A stretch of 48,212 bases of DNA from Dichomitus squalens LYAD-421 SS1 (taxonomy: Eukaryota; Basidiomycota; Agaricomycetes; Polyporales; Polyporaceae). Shown in pieces: positions 20,966 through 32,100 of this stretch. The DNA lies in NCBI RefSeq assembly GCF_000275845.1, contig NW_006766889.1:1043937-1092148 (forward strand), written 5' to 3'. The translations under genes and the position numbers were made by a program. The notes below the pieces were generated by a model. It was not told where the DNA came from. It searched no databases and saw nothing but the letters and a program-made list of their open reading frames with translations. Numbering within the stretch: the first letter of the stretch is position 1; each line of letters opens with the position of its first letter.

Positions 20966-21340
20966 GTGACGTGCGGATGCGAGGCGAGGCGAGGCGCAAT
21001 GGGTTGCCGCGGACAATGCTGGACGTTCCGAAGAAGAACCCCAGGCGGATCAGGAGACACGGGGGTCTCCCAAGGGGATGAGATCGAGATTTCTGAAGAC
21101 TGAACGAGCTGTTTGCTCGTTACCTACGCTACTCTGTAAACTCTATTGCGAGTATGGGCCCTTGAACTCCTTCGTCCCTACTCATTTGCGCTCAGTTTCT
21201 CGGGGTCCAGGTAGTAACCAGTATATTCGGAGCAGTGAGCCCACGTATTACACATTATAGATCATTCAGTAAGCTCCCGTAGGATCACACTTGTCCGACG
21301 GCGTGGGGTGTGCAGAGTCCGCCCATCGAATCTCATGCAT
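20966..21340. other. Convergent intergenic region
   Basis: This lies between the 3' ends of the universal-stress gene and PET127. No gene, tRNA or repeat recognised. Confidence 0.5.
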
Positions 21341-23676
21341 TTAGTGGCGCAAACCAAGCAAATCACTCAAGTCCTCCACTTCACTCGCGGGTTTGCTACT
21401 GTATCCATTGCCTTCCGTATCCTCGACGCACGTATCCGCAGCGTCGGCCTGCACTTCTGGGTCTGGGAGAGACGCGGCGATTGACTCCTGCCGCTTGTAT
21501 GCGCGCGCCCGCCGCGCACGGATGGTCTCCTGCGGTTGGTCGAAGCGCTCGAGCTTGTACTGGATCGACCCTATGGAGAGGAAGTAGCCAATGGGATAAG
21601 CACCAGACGGTCTTGGACGGTGGAAGACACAGGAACAGGAGACGTACAAGGGTTATCGGAGTATATGGCGTGGGGGCCCCTGGCAGGCTTGCCATGAACG
21701 ATGTTCGTGAGCGAGAGCTGCAGCTCGACGACGGGCGGCTCCGCGCCCGGGTTCGGGTTCTCCATGGGCTCGACCCATACGCGGAGGAGCTTGCCGCCCT
21801 TCTCGAACGTGGTCTTCACCGACTGCGAAATCGAAAATGGCATCAATGTCCGTACCCCTCTGCACGAGCGTGCATGGAAGGTGACCCACCTGGTTGGGGA
21901 AGCACTGCGTGATGTGCTTGTAGAGCATCTCCATGATCCACACACACCGCTGGAACACCCTCGCTCCCGCACCCTCCTTTCCGAACAGACAGAGGTCCAT
22001 CTCCTTCAGGCTCACGTACTGGAAGCCGAAGATGCGCGCGGTGTTGTGGTACGCGACCATCACGCCGTCCATGTTGCCGATGCGCGCCTGGAACGAATAC
22101 TCGAGGAACGCGGCGCGGATCATGTCGTAGTACTCCTCCTCGAACGTGCCACGGCGGCCGGTTATCGAAGTAAGGGAGACGTCGAGGTAGTTGAGGTAAT
22201 TGCGGACGTCGTGCCGGATGGGCGAGATCGCGCGCGTTTTGAGGTCGAATACGCCCGTGCCGGGGAGCGAGTCGTCGACGCAATCGAGCTGAGAGCGCAT
22301 GAGGAACTTGCCGTGCTGAGGGTAGATGGGGTCTAAGTGAGAAGTCTCAAAGATGAAGAGGGGGTGAGGAATCTTACCTTCGCGTAACGGTGGACGTCCT
22401 TCAGGTGTGGATAGTTCTCGGCGGTATGCGATTTCAAGAATTTGTTGAAGGTCTTCTTGGGTAGTGTGAGGAACTTCTCCAGTAACGTACCCTACTTGCG
22501 TTTTTGAGATGCCACAGAACAATTACACAACAGTGAGACTGACCAGAGGCAAAAGGATGATCTCCGACTTATCATCATCGCGCTCGTCATCAATATCTGT
22601 TGTGAAGACACCGTCTTGATAACGAAGGAAGACCGATACAGGTATTCGTTGCCCGGGCGTGTAGAATCGGGCCTGAAGGGAAGAGTCAGGATAGTCATAG
22701 AATTCATGTAAATGATGTCCGGCTTACAGCGGATGCAAATTCCGCGCTCAGGTTATCGAGGCTTACAAGCTTCTCGTCGGACAGGAGCAGGTATATTTGC
22801 GTAAGGATCCCAGTGAGAGAGGATGTTGACCCAATATACTTGCACTTGGACTTTCGAGCATACGCGATCAACGATTCATCCTGTGAGCTGGGCACAAAGC
22901 CTGGTAGTCTGTCGAACGCGAATTCGTGGGGTTGCGGAATTTTCTCCAAGATTTGATCAAAGTTGTATTTCTCGGTTTCTGGATCCCGGAGCCAATGGAC
23001 ACCCTGTCTAAAAACGACGAAGTGAGACGTCGCTGAGCTAAAGCATTGGGTGACCTGACATACCTTGACAAGACTTTCTCAAGACCATGCGCCAGTTTTG
23101 GCACATGATTTCTCCGCCATTTGTTGACATCTACGGATCAAGGACTTAGTGCATAGACGACAGAGACAACATGCTGGAACGCACCCTTGAGTGGCTTGAA
23201 TGTCTGATCAAGGCAAACACCGGTCTGCAGTATTACCCCATCCGATGGCTCCAAAGAGTGACGTGTGCCTTTAACGGACACAGGCTTCATAGATTTGCCT
23301 AGGGCTGCGTCTGTACTAAGACTCGACGAGGAAACCTGATACCCACCTTCCATGGGTTTATAAGGTTTCCGCTTGATTCTCTTAATTCTCCGATCGAGAG
23401 GGACATCCTCAGAAGCGGCAGCGTCTACAACCACTTTCTGGGAAAAGTCAATATCTACCCGTCGTACAACTAGTCACAACGCACCTTCGCGGTATCGTGC
23501 AAGTCTTTTGCACTCTTCAGTACATTAATCCACGGACTGGGATCCAAAGGAGGTGCCGGTGAGAGATCCGATGGAGACACGTCAGAGTAAGCTGCGATCC
23601 GAGGGCGAGATGAGCTGGGGACAGAGCGTGCCCTCGGGGTGAGCGAGATCCATCGAGGTAATGAGCGGGCGTGCAT
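21341..23676 (-). CDS. PET127: Mitochondrial RNA-processing factor PET127
   Basis: Nine exons (23676-23485, 23437-23185, 23130-23064, 23007-22728, 22672-22544, 22491-22378, 22315-21890, 21822-21648, 21570-21341) give 621 residues. The start MHARSLPRWISLTPRARSVP is a classical presequence. Conserved blocks in order: QGVHWLRDPETEKYNFDQIL, the FDRLPGFVPSS region, a variable Asp-rich loop (DIDDERDDDK), RYAKHGKFLMRSQLDC, GVFDLKTRA, the GNMDGVMVAYHNTARIFGFQ region, and a C-terminal IQYKLERF. The D-x-K in FDLK fits the assignment of Pet127 to the PD-(D/E)XK nuclease superfamily. Role in yeasts: 5' trimming/turnover of mitochondrial RNAs at the inner membrane. The 62-nt intron 22377-22316 uses the far acceptor CCCTCAG; nearer AGs leave extra residues or break frame. 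Confidence 0.92.
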
Positions 23677-24035
23677 GACGGAGAACGAGCGAGCGGTGAG
23701 CTGCTACAGTAAACTGGGAGACCCAGGAGAAGGTCAGTCAAGCTGAGAGGGTCTCGACCAGAGACAAGATGCCTCACAAAAGAGGCGGAGGCAAATGGTA
23801 CCGCGGTGCAAGTTCGACACGATGGCTGTAGCGCGCGCATGACCCGAGGCAGGATATCCCCGGCACGTGCGCGTCAGCAATGAGCGCCTGGCACGCGCCG
23901 CGCAGCGTCGCGACGGCGCGCAGGGCCGGCACACAGGCCTCCTTCATTTCGCTTTCATCTCACTCCTCTCACTCCTACCCACCTTCGACTCACACTCGCT
24001 GGATACCTTGTTCCATCTCTACACTTTCTGTCCGA
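23677..24035. other. Divergent promoter region, PET127 / ARL8
   Basis: 359 bp between ATGs, with a GC-rich centre (GCGCGC words near 23830-23920) and a CT-rich ARL8 leader. No gene seen. Confidence 0.5.
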
Positions 24036-25252
24036 ATGGCTTCCTTTTTCTCTTCCCTGCTGCAATGGTTCAGCGGGTATGCATTCCGCTGTCCTCTCCC
24101 TCCCTGAGGCTGCTGCGCTAACGCCGCAATAGGCTCTTCTTTTCCAAGGCGGCTGAGATTGCTGTCGTGGGTTTGCAGGTGAGTGCATATTAATAGAACG
24201 TGATGGCTACGAGTCTATAGTGTGATCCATCGTGCAGGCATCTGGGAAGACTTCCTTCGTGAACGTCTTGGGATCGGGCCAGGTGCGCTACCTTGTTCGC
24301 CGCCCACACCATAATCAACCCCCATCTCACATCCATATTCATATTTTTTTAAGTGGAGCGAAGATGTTGTTCCGACCGTTGCATTTAATCTCAGGAAGGT
24401 CAGGAAAGGGAACGTCACGCTGAAGATATGGGATGTAGCCGGTACGCGCCTTCTCCACGAGTTGCCGCATCCTTCGTAGGTGCAGAGACCCTTGCTAGGT
24501 CAACCGAGGTACCGGTCAATATGGGAACGGTATTGCAGTGGTGTAGATGCCGTCGTGTACGTTTTTGACTGCCTTCAAGCCGCCCCACTCGCTCACCGAA
24601 GTCACCCCGCAGATTCGTAGTCGACTCCGTGGATGTAAGAGTTCTGAATATCCCTCCCCTACCCCCGACCACGCTCATGCGCTCTGTTCACAACATGTAG
24701 AAGGAGAAATTCGAGACAGCCCGTTTCGAGCTCCACCAACTCCTTGCGCAGCCCAGCCTCTCCGGCGTCCCGCTTCTAGTGGTAAGTCCGCCCAAGTTGT
24801 CTCCCCGCAGCACATCGCCCAAACAGAACAAATTGCTTCACTCCTTCACAGATTGGGAACAAGAACGACCTGGAGGGCCATGCGTCTGTCCAAGAGCTTA
24901 TCAAGGCGCTGTATGTGCCCGTTACCCTTGATTGAGCTTTCTCTGGCAGAGTACTGACTGTAGTCCGTCTGCGCGCAGTCAACTAGATAAGATTACTACG
25001 CGTCCTGTCTCGGTAAGCACATGAGCGTGGCCAGTATTGCTTCTCCATGCTCATAGTATCTCCTTCAGTGTTATTCAGTAGGTGCATTCAGCGAAATGCT
25101 GCGCGTGATTACTCACCGTCTGTAGTGTTCGATGAAGAGTCAACATAACCTGTATGTAGCGGTCCTACGCGCCCTAAAGTTCGTCCACTCACGGATCATC
25201 ACCCTCTTCCAGGGATATCGTCTTGCAATGGTTAGCTGGACGGAGTCACTGA
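24036..25252 (+). CDS. ARL8: Arf-like small GTPase ARL8
   Basis: Twelve exons: 24036-24076, 24133-24178, 24238-24282, 24354-24441, 24499-24556, 24613-24634, 24701-24781, 24852-24910, 24979-25012, 25069-25077, 25126-25151, 25213-25252. They give 182 residues, against 186 in animal Arl8. The N-terminal amphipathic helix [19 protein letters not shown] lacks Gly2, as in Arl8, which is N-acetylated rather than myristoylated. G1 is GLQASGKTS, switch I is [10 protein letters not shown]3 is [21 protein letters not shown]4 is GNKNDL and G5 is [15 protein letters not shown] is diagnostic of Arl8. Role in other eukaryotes: lysosome/vacuole positioning and fusion. Odd points: the first Gly of the usual WDxGGQ is Ala, and there are 11 introns in 549 coding bases, with one exon of 9 nt. 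Confidence 0.95.
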
Positions 25253-25499
25253 TCTCATCCTATCTCGTTCCACATACATTACATACATGCTATTGTGTAC
25301 TCGGAGGACTCTCTTTTGGATCGCTCTCTGTACTTCTCACCCCTGTTGACCTGTTGCTCACCACTATTCCTTACGACTCCCTTTATTCCCTTCGCATACA
25401 AGGGCTTCGTATGCGTGTACCGTCAAACGCGTAATCGCATATGTATGCACGCAAGAGATCCTGAAGCAATACACAAGTCTCACTTCAACCCGTCAATCC

Positions 25500-26673
25500 C
25501 TAGTCCGTCTCCATCCTATCCCCGCTCCCACTCCCACTTCCCTCGCCCTCGCCCTCCCTCCGCGCCTGGTCCTGCAGCGCCCGCAAGAACGGCTCAACCC
25601 CCGTCCCCGCCTCGGCCGGCAGCCCCAGCGTCCGCACCAAGTCGCCGAGCAAGCCCGTCCGTAGCGCCGTGTCGAGGTTCCTCACCGCCGCGCGGAACTG
25701 CGGCGACTGCACGACGCGCTCGAGCGTCTCCACCGTCGGGGGCGTGGGCAGGTCCGGCGGGAGGTGCAGGAAGAGCGCCTGCACGAGGTCGGGGCGCGAG
25801 GCGAACAAGGGCCGGAGGTTCGCAGGCGTGAGGACGTCCGTGAGGGAGATGTCGAGCTGCGGCGGCTGCAGCGACTGGGCGAGGGAGGAGCCTGCGCCGT
25901 TGTTGGTGCCGAGGGAGGAGAGGATGGAGTGGATGCGGGCGAGCTCTTCGGGCGTGGCTTGGGCGGTGCCCGAGGGTTGTGACCTGTGTAAGGAATGACG
26001 GGACGGGTTGGGAGGGGAGTCTGGGAGAGGTGGGGGTGGTGGTGCTTACGCGGCAGCTGCAGAGGTGGACGCGGCGGGGGCGGAGGTCGAGCCCGAGGCC
26101 TGGTTGTGGGGGTTGTAGCCCTCGGAGTACCAGATGGGGACGATAGTCGGGTCCGCGAGTAGGCGGTTCACGTTTCCGACGAATTCTTCGTCGCGGCGGC
26201 TGTCAGCATCCTAGCGTCCGGTGTCTAAGTTAACAAGTTTGTTCGCTGTGGGATCTGCGGGGCTCGCTCACCTGCATCCAGAACTGCACAAGATGTCTCA
26301 GCATGTGAATGAGTATCAGAGGAGTACAAGACTTACGAAGTGCCGCTGGTTCGACGAAGAGAACTTGAGGACGTACGTGCGGCCCCAAGCGGACTGCTCG
26401 ACCTTCTGGAACGTCGCGTCCCCAGGGAACAGGATGAGGTCCTTCATAGTGCAATGCACGTCCAAGCAGTCCGTTAGGCTGTAGCCATGAGGGTAACTGA
26501 AAGCGCACCTCCTCAGCGTCGTCCGTCGACCGGTTCTTCCAAATCAAGTGCAGCAGGCCGTCCTCGCCGTTCTGGAGGAGGATCGCGCCCTTGGTCGGGT
26601 CCGGGTCGACAAAGTTAGTGCTCCCTCGCCGAAATGCGCGGCCTGCCTTGAATGCAATTCGCGTCTCTGCCAT
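25500..26673 (-). CDS. RPN13: Proteas
   Basis: Product: proteasome ubiquitin receptor Rpn13/ADRM1. Five exons (26673-26509, 26441-26337, 26283-26272, 26210-26050, 25983-25500) give 308 residues. The N-terminal Pru domain (about 5-110) starts FKAGRAFRRGSTNFVDPDPT and continues GLLHLIWKNRST, DLILFPGDATF, QSAWGRTYVLKFSSS and HFFWMQDAD, the ubiquitin- and Rpn2-binding fold. A Ser/Ala/Thr linker follows. The C-terminal DEUBAD-like domain (about 185-285: LTDVLTPANLRPLFASRPDL to VEPFLRALQDQA) is the region that binds and activates the deubiquitinase Uch37 in species that have it. Exon 3 is a 12-nt microexon coding FWMQ. Transcription converges on ARL8 (247 bp apart). Confidence 0.95.
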
Positions 26674-27263
26674 GCTTTGTGGCCGATGTAACGGGCGTGG
26701 TGTGGATAGGCAGGAAAAGCACAATAGGTGGAGGATTACGAGGAGACACGGGCAGGACGCGTCACCTCCACGATCGGGCGCTCATTTGGTGTGGACGCGA
26801 CGCGCTTTTTGGCGCTCAGGTCCAGTTCGTATGCGTAAGTATCACGATTTACACATTGACTATAGTAATATAGGGGGCCCCGCCGCTTGTTATAATAGCT
26901 TCTATACATGCTACATAGACACTTGCCAAAAGTATATATAAATGCACAGGGGGCAGTACTAGTTGCGAGAAAGCGTGCGCTTCCAAACAAGAGACTTAGG
27001 GACCTACTCTAGTATCGCCTAGATATCCACAAGTCCATCCCCTGACACTCGAGAGCCTGTCAAGGACGCGTACCGTGTGTACAGCCTCAGCCACTGAAAG
27101 AACCCATGTTCTCGGCATAAATTGCAGTGCATTGCCAAAGGACATCTGCGCCGCGTACCAACAAGCTGGTCTCAGGTAAATTCGAAGTTCGTGCGCGCAG
27201 ACCGGCGGCTGCGCGCGCGCAACCAATCTAGGCGACCGTCACCTTCTGCTCCTACCTACCCGG
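26674..27263. other. Divergent promoter region, RPN13 / F-box gene
   Basis: 590 bp with AT-rich patches (around 26850-26945, including TATATATAAAT) and a GCGCGCGC run before the F-box gene. No gene recognised. Confidence 0.5.
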
Positions 27264-28367
27264 ATGGATGTCCTACCGACCGAGCTCATCGACGCTGTCC
27301 TGGAACTTATCTATTACGAGAGGGGCGTGCCGGATAACATCACTCTCCGTGCATGTGCACTGTTATCCCGTTCGTGGCGCGAGCCCGCACAGCGACTGCT
27401 CTTCCGACATGTCACCATACGCGGCATGCATAGCGGACGGGAACACAAGTCGTTCCTTGGGGCCACAGATCCGGCAACGGAGCATGGGCGAACGCTAGCG
27501 GAACATGTACGCATACTAGAGCTATTTGTCGGGGACAAAGCCGGCCTCGACCTGGACGACGAAGACCTCGCGGACATCCTCAGCCATACACCTAGGCTGT
27601 ACGAGCTTGTCTTACGGGCGACAGGGATACACCAGCTCGGAATGGGGACGATGGATAAGCTTCGAGCCCTCGCCAGCCCCCGGATGACCTCTGTTGACCA
27701 TGACCCTCCCCGCCCGCCTTTACGCATCCGAGCACTCAGCCTGCTCTCCTGCGGAATCCAGAGCCCGATCCTCTACCAGCTCCTCTCCATCTGGCCCGGC
27801 ATCGAGTTCCTTTTCATAGGCGTCGAGATCGCCGCGCCCCCGCCCAAGTGGCCCGCAACCTTCGAGCTGTACCAGCTTACGCTCATGCGCACGCCGCGCC
27901 TCTACATCCTCTCCTGGCTCCTCTCCGCGAGCAAGCACAGCTTGCGGATCGTTTCCTTCCGTGACGCCCCCGGGCGCGAGCTCGACCCGCTCCTCGACGA
28001 GGTCGGCCCGCGGCTGCGGTCGCTCCGGCTGATGAACTACAGCTTGCGCGCGACCAAGGTCCTCGAGCGGTGCCCGAACCTCGAAGAGTTTGTGCTGGTG
28101 CAGCTCTCGACGCTTTTTGGGTTGGAGAACTTGCCAAAGACGCTGGAGCATCTGAGCTGCAGGAACTTGCCGTCGGAGCCGCAGAGCCTGAGTTCGGTGA
28201 TTCGCGCGGTGGGCTCGTTGCCGCAGTTAAAGGTGGTGACGTGCGATCGGATGGCGAGGTCGGATGAGCGGTTCGAGGAGCTGGAAAGGTTGTGTGGGGA
28301 GAAGGGGGTGGAGTTGTTCGTGGATGAGACGCCGTTTTGGGTGGTGAGTGTGCTAGGGGACTCGTGA
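27264..28367 (+). CDS. F-box protein with LRR-like repeats
   Basis: A single uninterrupted reading frame of 367 residues, rare in this intron-rich window. The N-terminus MDVLPTELIDAVLELIYYER with LRACALLSRSWREPAQRLLF is an F-box, the Skp1-binding part of SCF ubiquitin ligases. The rest shows irregular leucine-rich repeats (LRIRALSLLSCGIQSP, LRSLRLMNYSLRATKVL, LEEFVLVQLSTLFGLENL, LEHLSCRNLP), which usually choose the substrate. Such F-box/LRR genes form large lineage-specific families in mushrooms. Substrate unknown. Confidence 0.9.
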   Translation: MDVLPTELIDAVLELIYYERGVPDNITLRACALLSRSWREPAQRLLFRHVTIRGMHSGREHKSFLGATDPATEHGRTLAEHVRILELFVGDKAGLDLDDEDLADILSHTPRLYELVLRATGIHQLGMGTMDKLRALASPRMTSVDHDPPRPPLRIRALSLLSCGIQSPILYQLLSIWPGIEFLFIGVEIAAPPPKWPATFELYQLTLMRTPRLYILSWLLSASKHSLRIVSFRDAPGRELDPLLDEVGPRLRSLRLMNYSLRATKVLERCPNLEEFVLVQLSTLFGLENLPKTLEHLSCRNLPSEPQSLSSVIRAVGSLPQLKVVTCDRMARSDERFEELERLCGEKGVELFVDETPFWVVSVLGDS

Positions 28368-28615
28368 TTGAACAGGCTTGCTGAAGACTTCAACAGAGGG
28401 ACGACCCTGTGCGGGTCAATCGCTTCCCCAAGAGGAAGTCGGTGGCCAACTTCGCCCACATGAACTGAATAGGAGCTGGGAGACGGCATTGTTTGTAGAA
28501 TGTGTTGCGTGCAGGGACCAGAGCGAGTGAACAAGGAATGCCGGGTTGGGCGGGAGATCTTCACGACGATATATGGAGCATAGCAGTGTACAACAGATTG
28601 TGTGCAATGATACAC

Positions 28616-28970
28616 TCAACGACGTTTCGCCATTTGCATAGTCAGGTTGTCAATGTACATCTGCAAAGTCTCGTTGCCTGATGCGAGCTTGTCAACGTCC
28701 GCCTGAACGCTCTTCGCCTTGGAAATCATGGCTATCAAAGCGTTCAGTTGAAGGTTGCGAGAGATCGCGTGGGCATATACCAACCGCGCAGGTCTTCCTG
28801 AGCAGCAACAATCTCCCTGAAAACAGATGAGTCCTCAACATACGCGAATGATGAAATGGGACGTACTTGATCAACTTCTCCTTCTTTATCGCGGTAGTAA
28901 CGATATCTTCAGAAGAAGGAGCAGGCACACCCCATGCAGGGGTCGTATCCTCAAAACCAGCGAAGGACAT
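28616..28970 (-). CDS. SLO1: Short coiled-coil protein, SCOC/Slo1 type
   Basis: Three exons (28970-28867, 28816-28785, 28731-28616) give 83 residues. After a short head (MSFAGFEDTTPAWGVPAP) the protein is one continuous heptad-repeat helix. It ends with KLASGNETLQMYIDNLTMQM, the block shared by SCOC and yeast Slo1 (compare E-N-x-x-L-x-x-Y-I-x-N-L). SCOC/Slo1 proteins are effectors of Arf-like GTPases (Arl1/Arl3) at the Golgi. The longest unspliced frame loses this C-terminus, so the splice model matters. It is divergent from RAD50, with 201 bp between the two ATGs. Confidence 0.85.
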
Positions 28971-29171
28971 AGCAGGTCGTCAAGGTCGTCGTACCAGGCG
29001 AAGGCCACAAGCTCCCATTTGGCGCCCAGCATACCACCTGGCATCACATGACTCGCGGAACGCGTCGCGTCCGCGTTCTGGGCACGCGTTTTGACTGTAC
29101 TCCGTCATCTGCCACACCCCGCAGCACCGGCGGGAACCTGGCTTGATACACTCCTCTCCCTCTGAAACAGC

Positions 29172-32100
29172 ATGGCGCATCTCAACAAATTAGCGATAAG
29201 AGGCATCCGGTCTTTTGACGACAAGAACATCGCTGTCATTGAGTTCTTCTCCCCCGTCACGGTTATCGTCGGCCACAATGGTAGCGGGAAGACGACGATC
29301 ATCGAGTGCCTCAAGTACGCCACTACGGGCGACCAGCCGCCCAACACGCGGGGAGGCGCGTTCATACACGACCCGAAGATGGCGAACGAGAAGGAGGTGA
29401 AGGCGCAGGTGAAGCTCCGGTTCTACGCCGCGAACGGCGCGCGGATGCTCGCCGTGCGGAACCTGTCCGTGACGATGAAGAAGAACGGGGCGCTGACGAT
29501 GAAGACGCTCGAGAGCATACTTGGGCTGGCGGAGAATGTGGAAAAAGGGAGTGGCAAGGTGCGTCTGTCCAGGTCGATACGCATTAGGCCCAGTGTGATA
29601 CTCAAAGGGGCTGCAGCGAGGGGTCATCTCTACAAAATGCGCGGAGATGGATACGGAAATACCGCATTTACTCGGTGTCTCGAAAGCAGTCTTGGAGAAT
29701 GTCATATTTTGCCACCAGGAGGATTCCTACTGGCCTCTGTCGGAGCCTGCGGCCCTCAAGAAGAAGTTCGACGACATCTTCGAGGCCACCAAGTCAGTCC
29801 GTTCCCTACAAGCTCAATCTCCCTCTGTTGATCCTAGTATCGTTCAGGTATACAAAGGCCCTCGACAACATCAAAGCCCTCCGTAAGGACCGCGTAGCTG
29901 AGCTCAAAGCCGAGACTGAGCGGCTGGAGTCCCTGGCGCGTGAAAAGGGCCACGCGGACAAACTCAAGGACCGTATCACGGAGATGAACGACAAGATTGC
30001 TGCTCGTACTGCGGAATATGAGGAACTCAAGGCCGCTTACGACCAGCAAGTACGCTCCAACCAGATCCTGAATGACACCGGGAGCAAGTTCCGCGAAATC
30101 TATGTCAAAGTCGACCAGCTGAACCAACGGAAGGACCAGTACAAAGAGGAATTGAACCTCGCCAAGGAGAACCTCCAGGAGATTGAAGGTGAGCACCGCT
30201 GTCAGTGCCTTATGGATTGTATCGAGCGGAGCCCCTGCAGGAACCGATGATGAGCTTGCTGAGCGTGTGCGGACGCACGACGACTACATCTTGAATCAGA
30301 AGCAAAAGCGCAAGACCCAGGAGGGGCGTCTCGAGGATGCGGAGGATGCGATTAGGGCCGCACGCGCCAGCCACGTCGAGCTAATGAGCAAGCAGGGAGA
30401 GCTGCTCGCGGAAGAGAGGGTAAGTTAGGATATGCGTGAATTAACATATGGCTGCATGCTAAAGTGAACGGCGACGGCTTCAGCTTGTTGACCAACGCAT
30501 GCTAGAGAGAGATGAGCTCATCCATGACCTCGCCGCACGCTTCCACATTAAGGGGTTCGAGCAGTCGTCCATCAAGCGCGAAGAGGCGCAGCAGTTTATC
30601 GCTGCTCTCAACGATGTCAAACGCCGGCAACATGCTGAGACGGATAGATTGCAGGTGGAAAGTCGGACACGGAACGAGGAGTACAACTTCAAGTCACGGC
30701 AACTGCACACAGACCTGGAGGGTCACAAACAGGAACGACGGAGTTTGCGCGAGCGGGTGGTAAGTTTGATACCTACCGCGAAGCGGTACGTGGCATTAAA
30801 GTGTCGTTACACAGTCGACCCTACAAGGGAGGATCACTGGCGCCGAACGCGAAGTCGATGCTGCACGGGCCCTTACGTCTCGGCTGGCGGAGCTCAAAGC
30901 CGATATCGAGGAGAAGCGCAATAGGCTGGCAAGAGCACGGGAAGAGTTTGCGTCGGCCGGCTTCGAGGACAAAATTCGGGAGGCGGTGTCGCAAAGTGCC
31001 AAGCTCAACGAAAGAAGAGACGACTTAAACGACGAGCTGCGCACATTGAGCCTACAGGCGGACAGTAGAGCGAAGCTTGAGCTCCAGCGCACCCAGCTGA
31101 AGGCTAAGACTGGGGAGATCAAGACAACGTGCGTGACTGGACTGAAGAGGTATTGGGTAGTAGAAGTAGGGCTGACGAATATTGTTCAGCATCGACTTGT
31201 GTAACGCCAAGTTCCGCAAGTTGGTTGGTGTGGATGCACGGCCCGAGAATATGGAGCAAGAGCTGGACCGCGCAGCTCTGTGAGGGTGACATTCGCCGCT
31301 TTCGTTTCCAGTTCACTCAAATCTTCTACTAGTGAAAAGGAGCGAGAACAGAGCGAGCTGGAGGTGCAGTCGAGCAACGCGAGCAAGAACCTTCAGGCAG
31401 CCCAGGCTAGTTTGTCGAATTTGAGGGCACAAGTCAGGGCTAAGCAAGACGAGATCAAAAGTGAGCTTACCACGCGTTTGTGTCAATCCGACTGACTGAT
31501 CAGTACGACATAGACCTCGACAAACGGATACAGGCTGGTCTTAAGGAGGGTGAATACGACGGTAGTGTAGAAGACGCGATCGACGGTGCTACCAAGGAGA
31601 TCGGCATCCGGAATGAGTGCGTTCTCAACTTGTACCAATATACTCAGTCGCTGATGTGACGAGACTACAGGGATCTCGGGAAGTCCGCTGGATCTCACGA
31701 CGTTTACGAGCGGTTCCTCAAGACTGGAAGGTCAAAGAAGTGCTGTCCCCTTTGCGTGCGAGGTCTGGATGACCGGGAGATGGCAACTTTTGAAAAGAAC
31801 GTGCGTCTTTCTCTCGAACCACTATCAGCATCGCTTCCCCCTCTTGCAGATCATGGAGGCGTTGAAGAAGTCGACGCCACAAGCCATCAAGGAGCTGCAG
31901 AAGGAGCTCCAAGACTGGGAGTCCGAGCTAAAGCGACTACAAGATCTGGCTGTCCTCTCAGCGTCCAAGAATAACGTTCAGACGGCCGAGCTTCCTTCGC
32001 TCGAGAAGCAGATCAAGGTCAAGGAAGCGGAGATCCCCGCATTGACAACAGAGGCGGAAGAGGCGAGCAATGCTGATCTACTTGCGGACCCGGTGTATTG

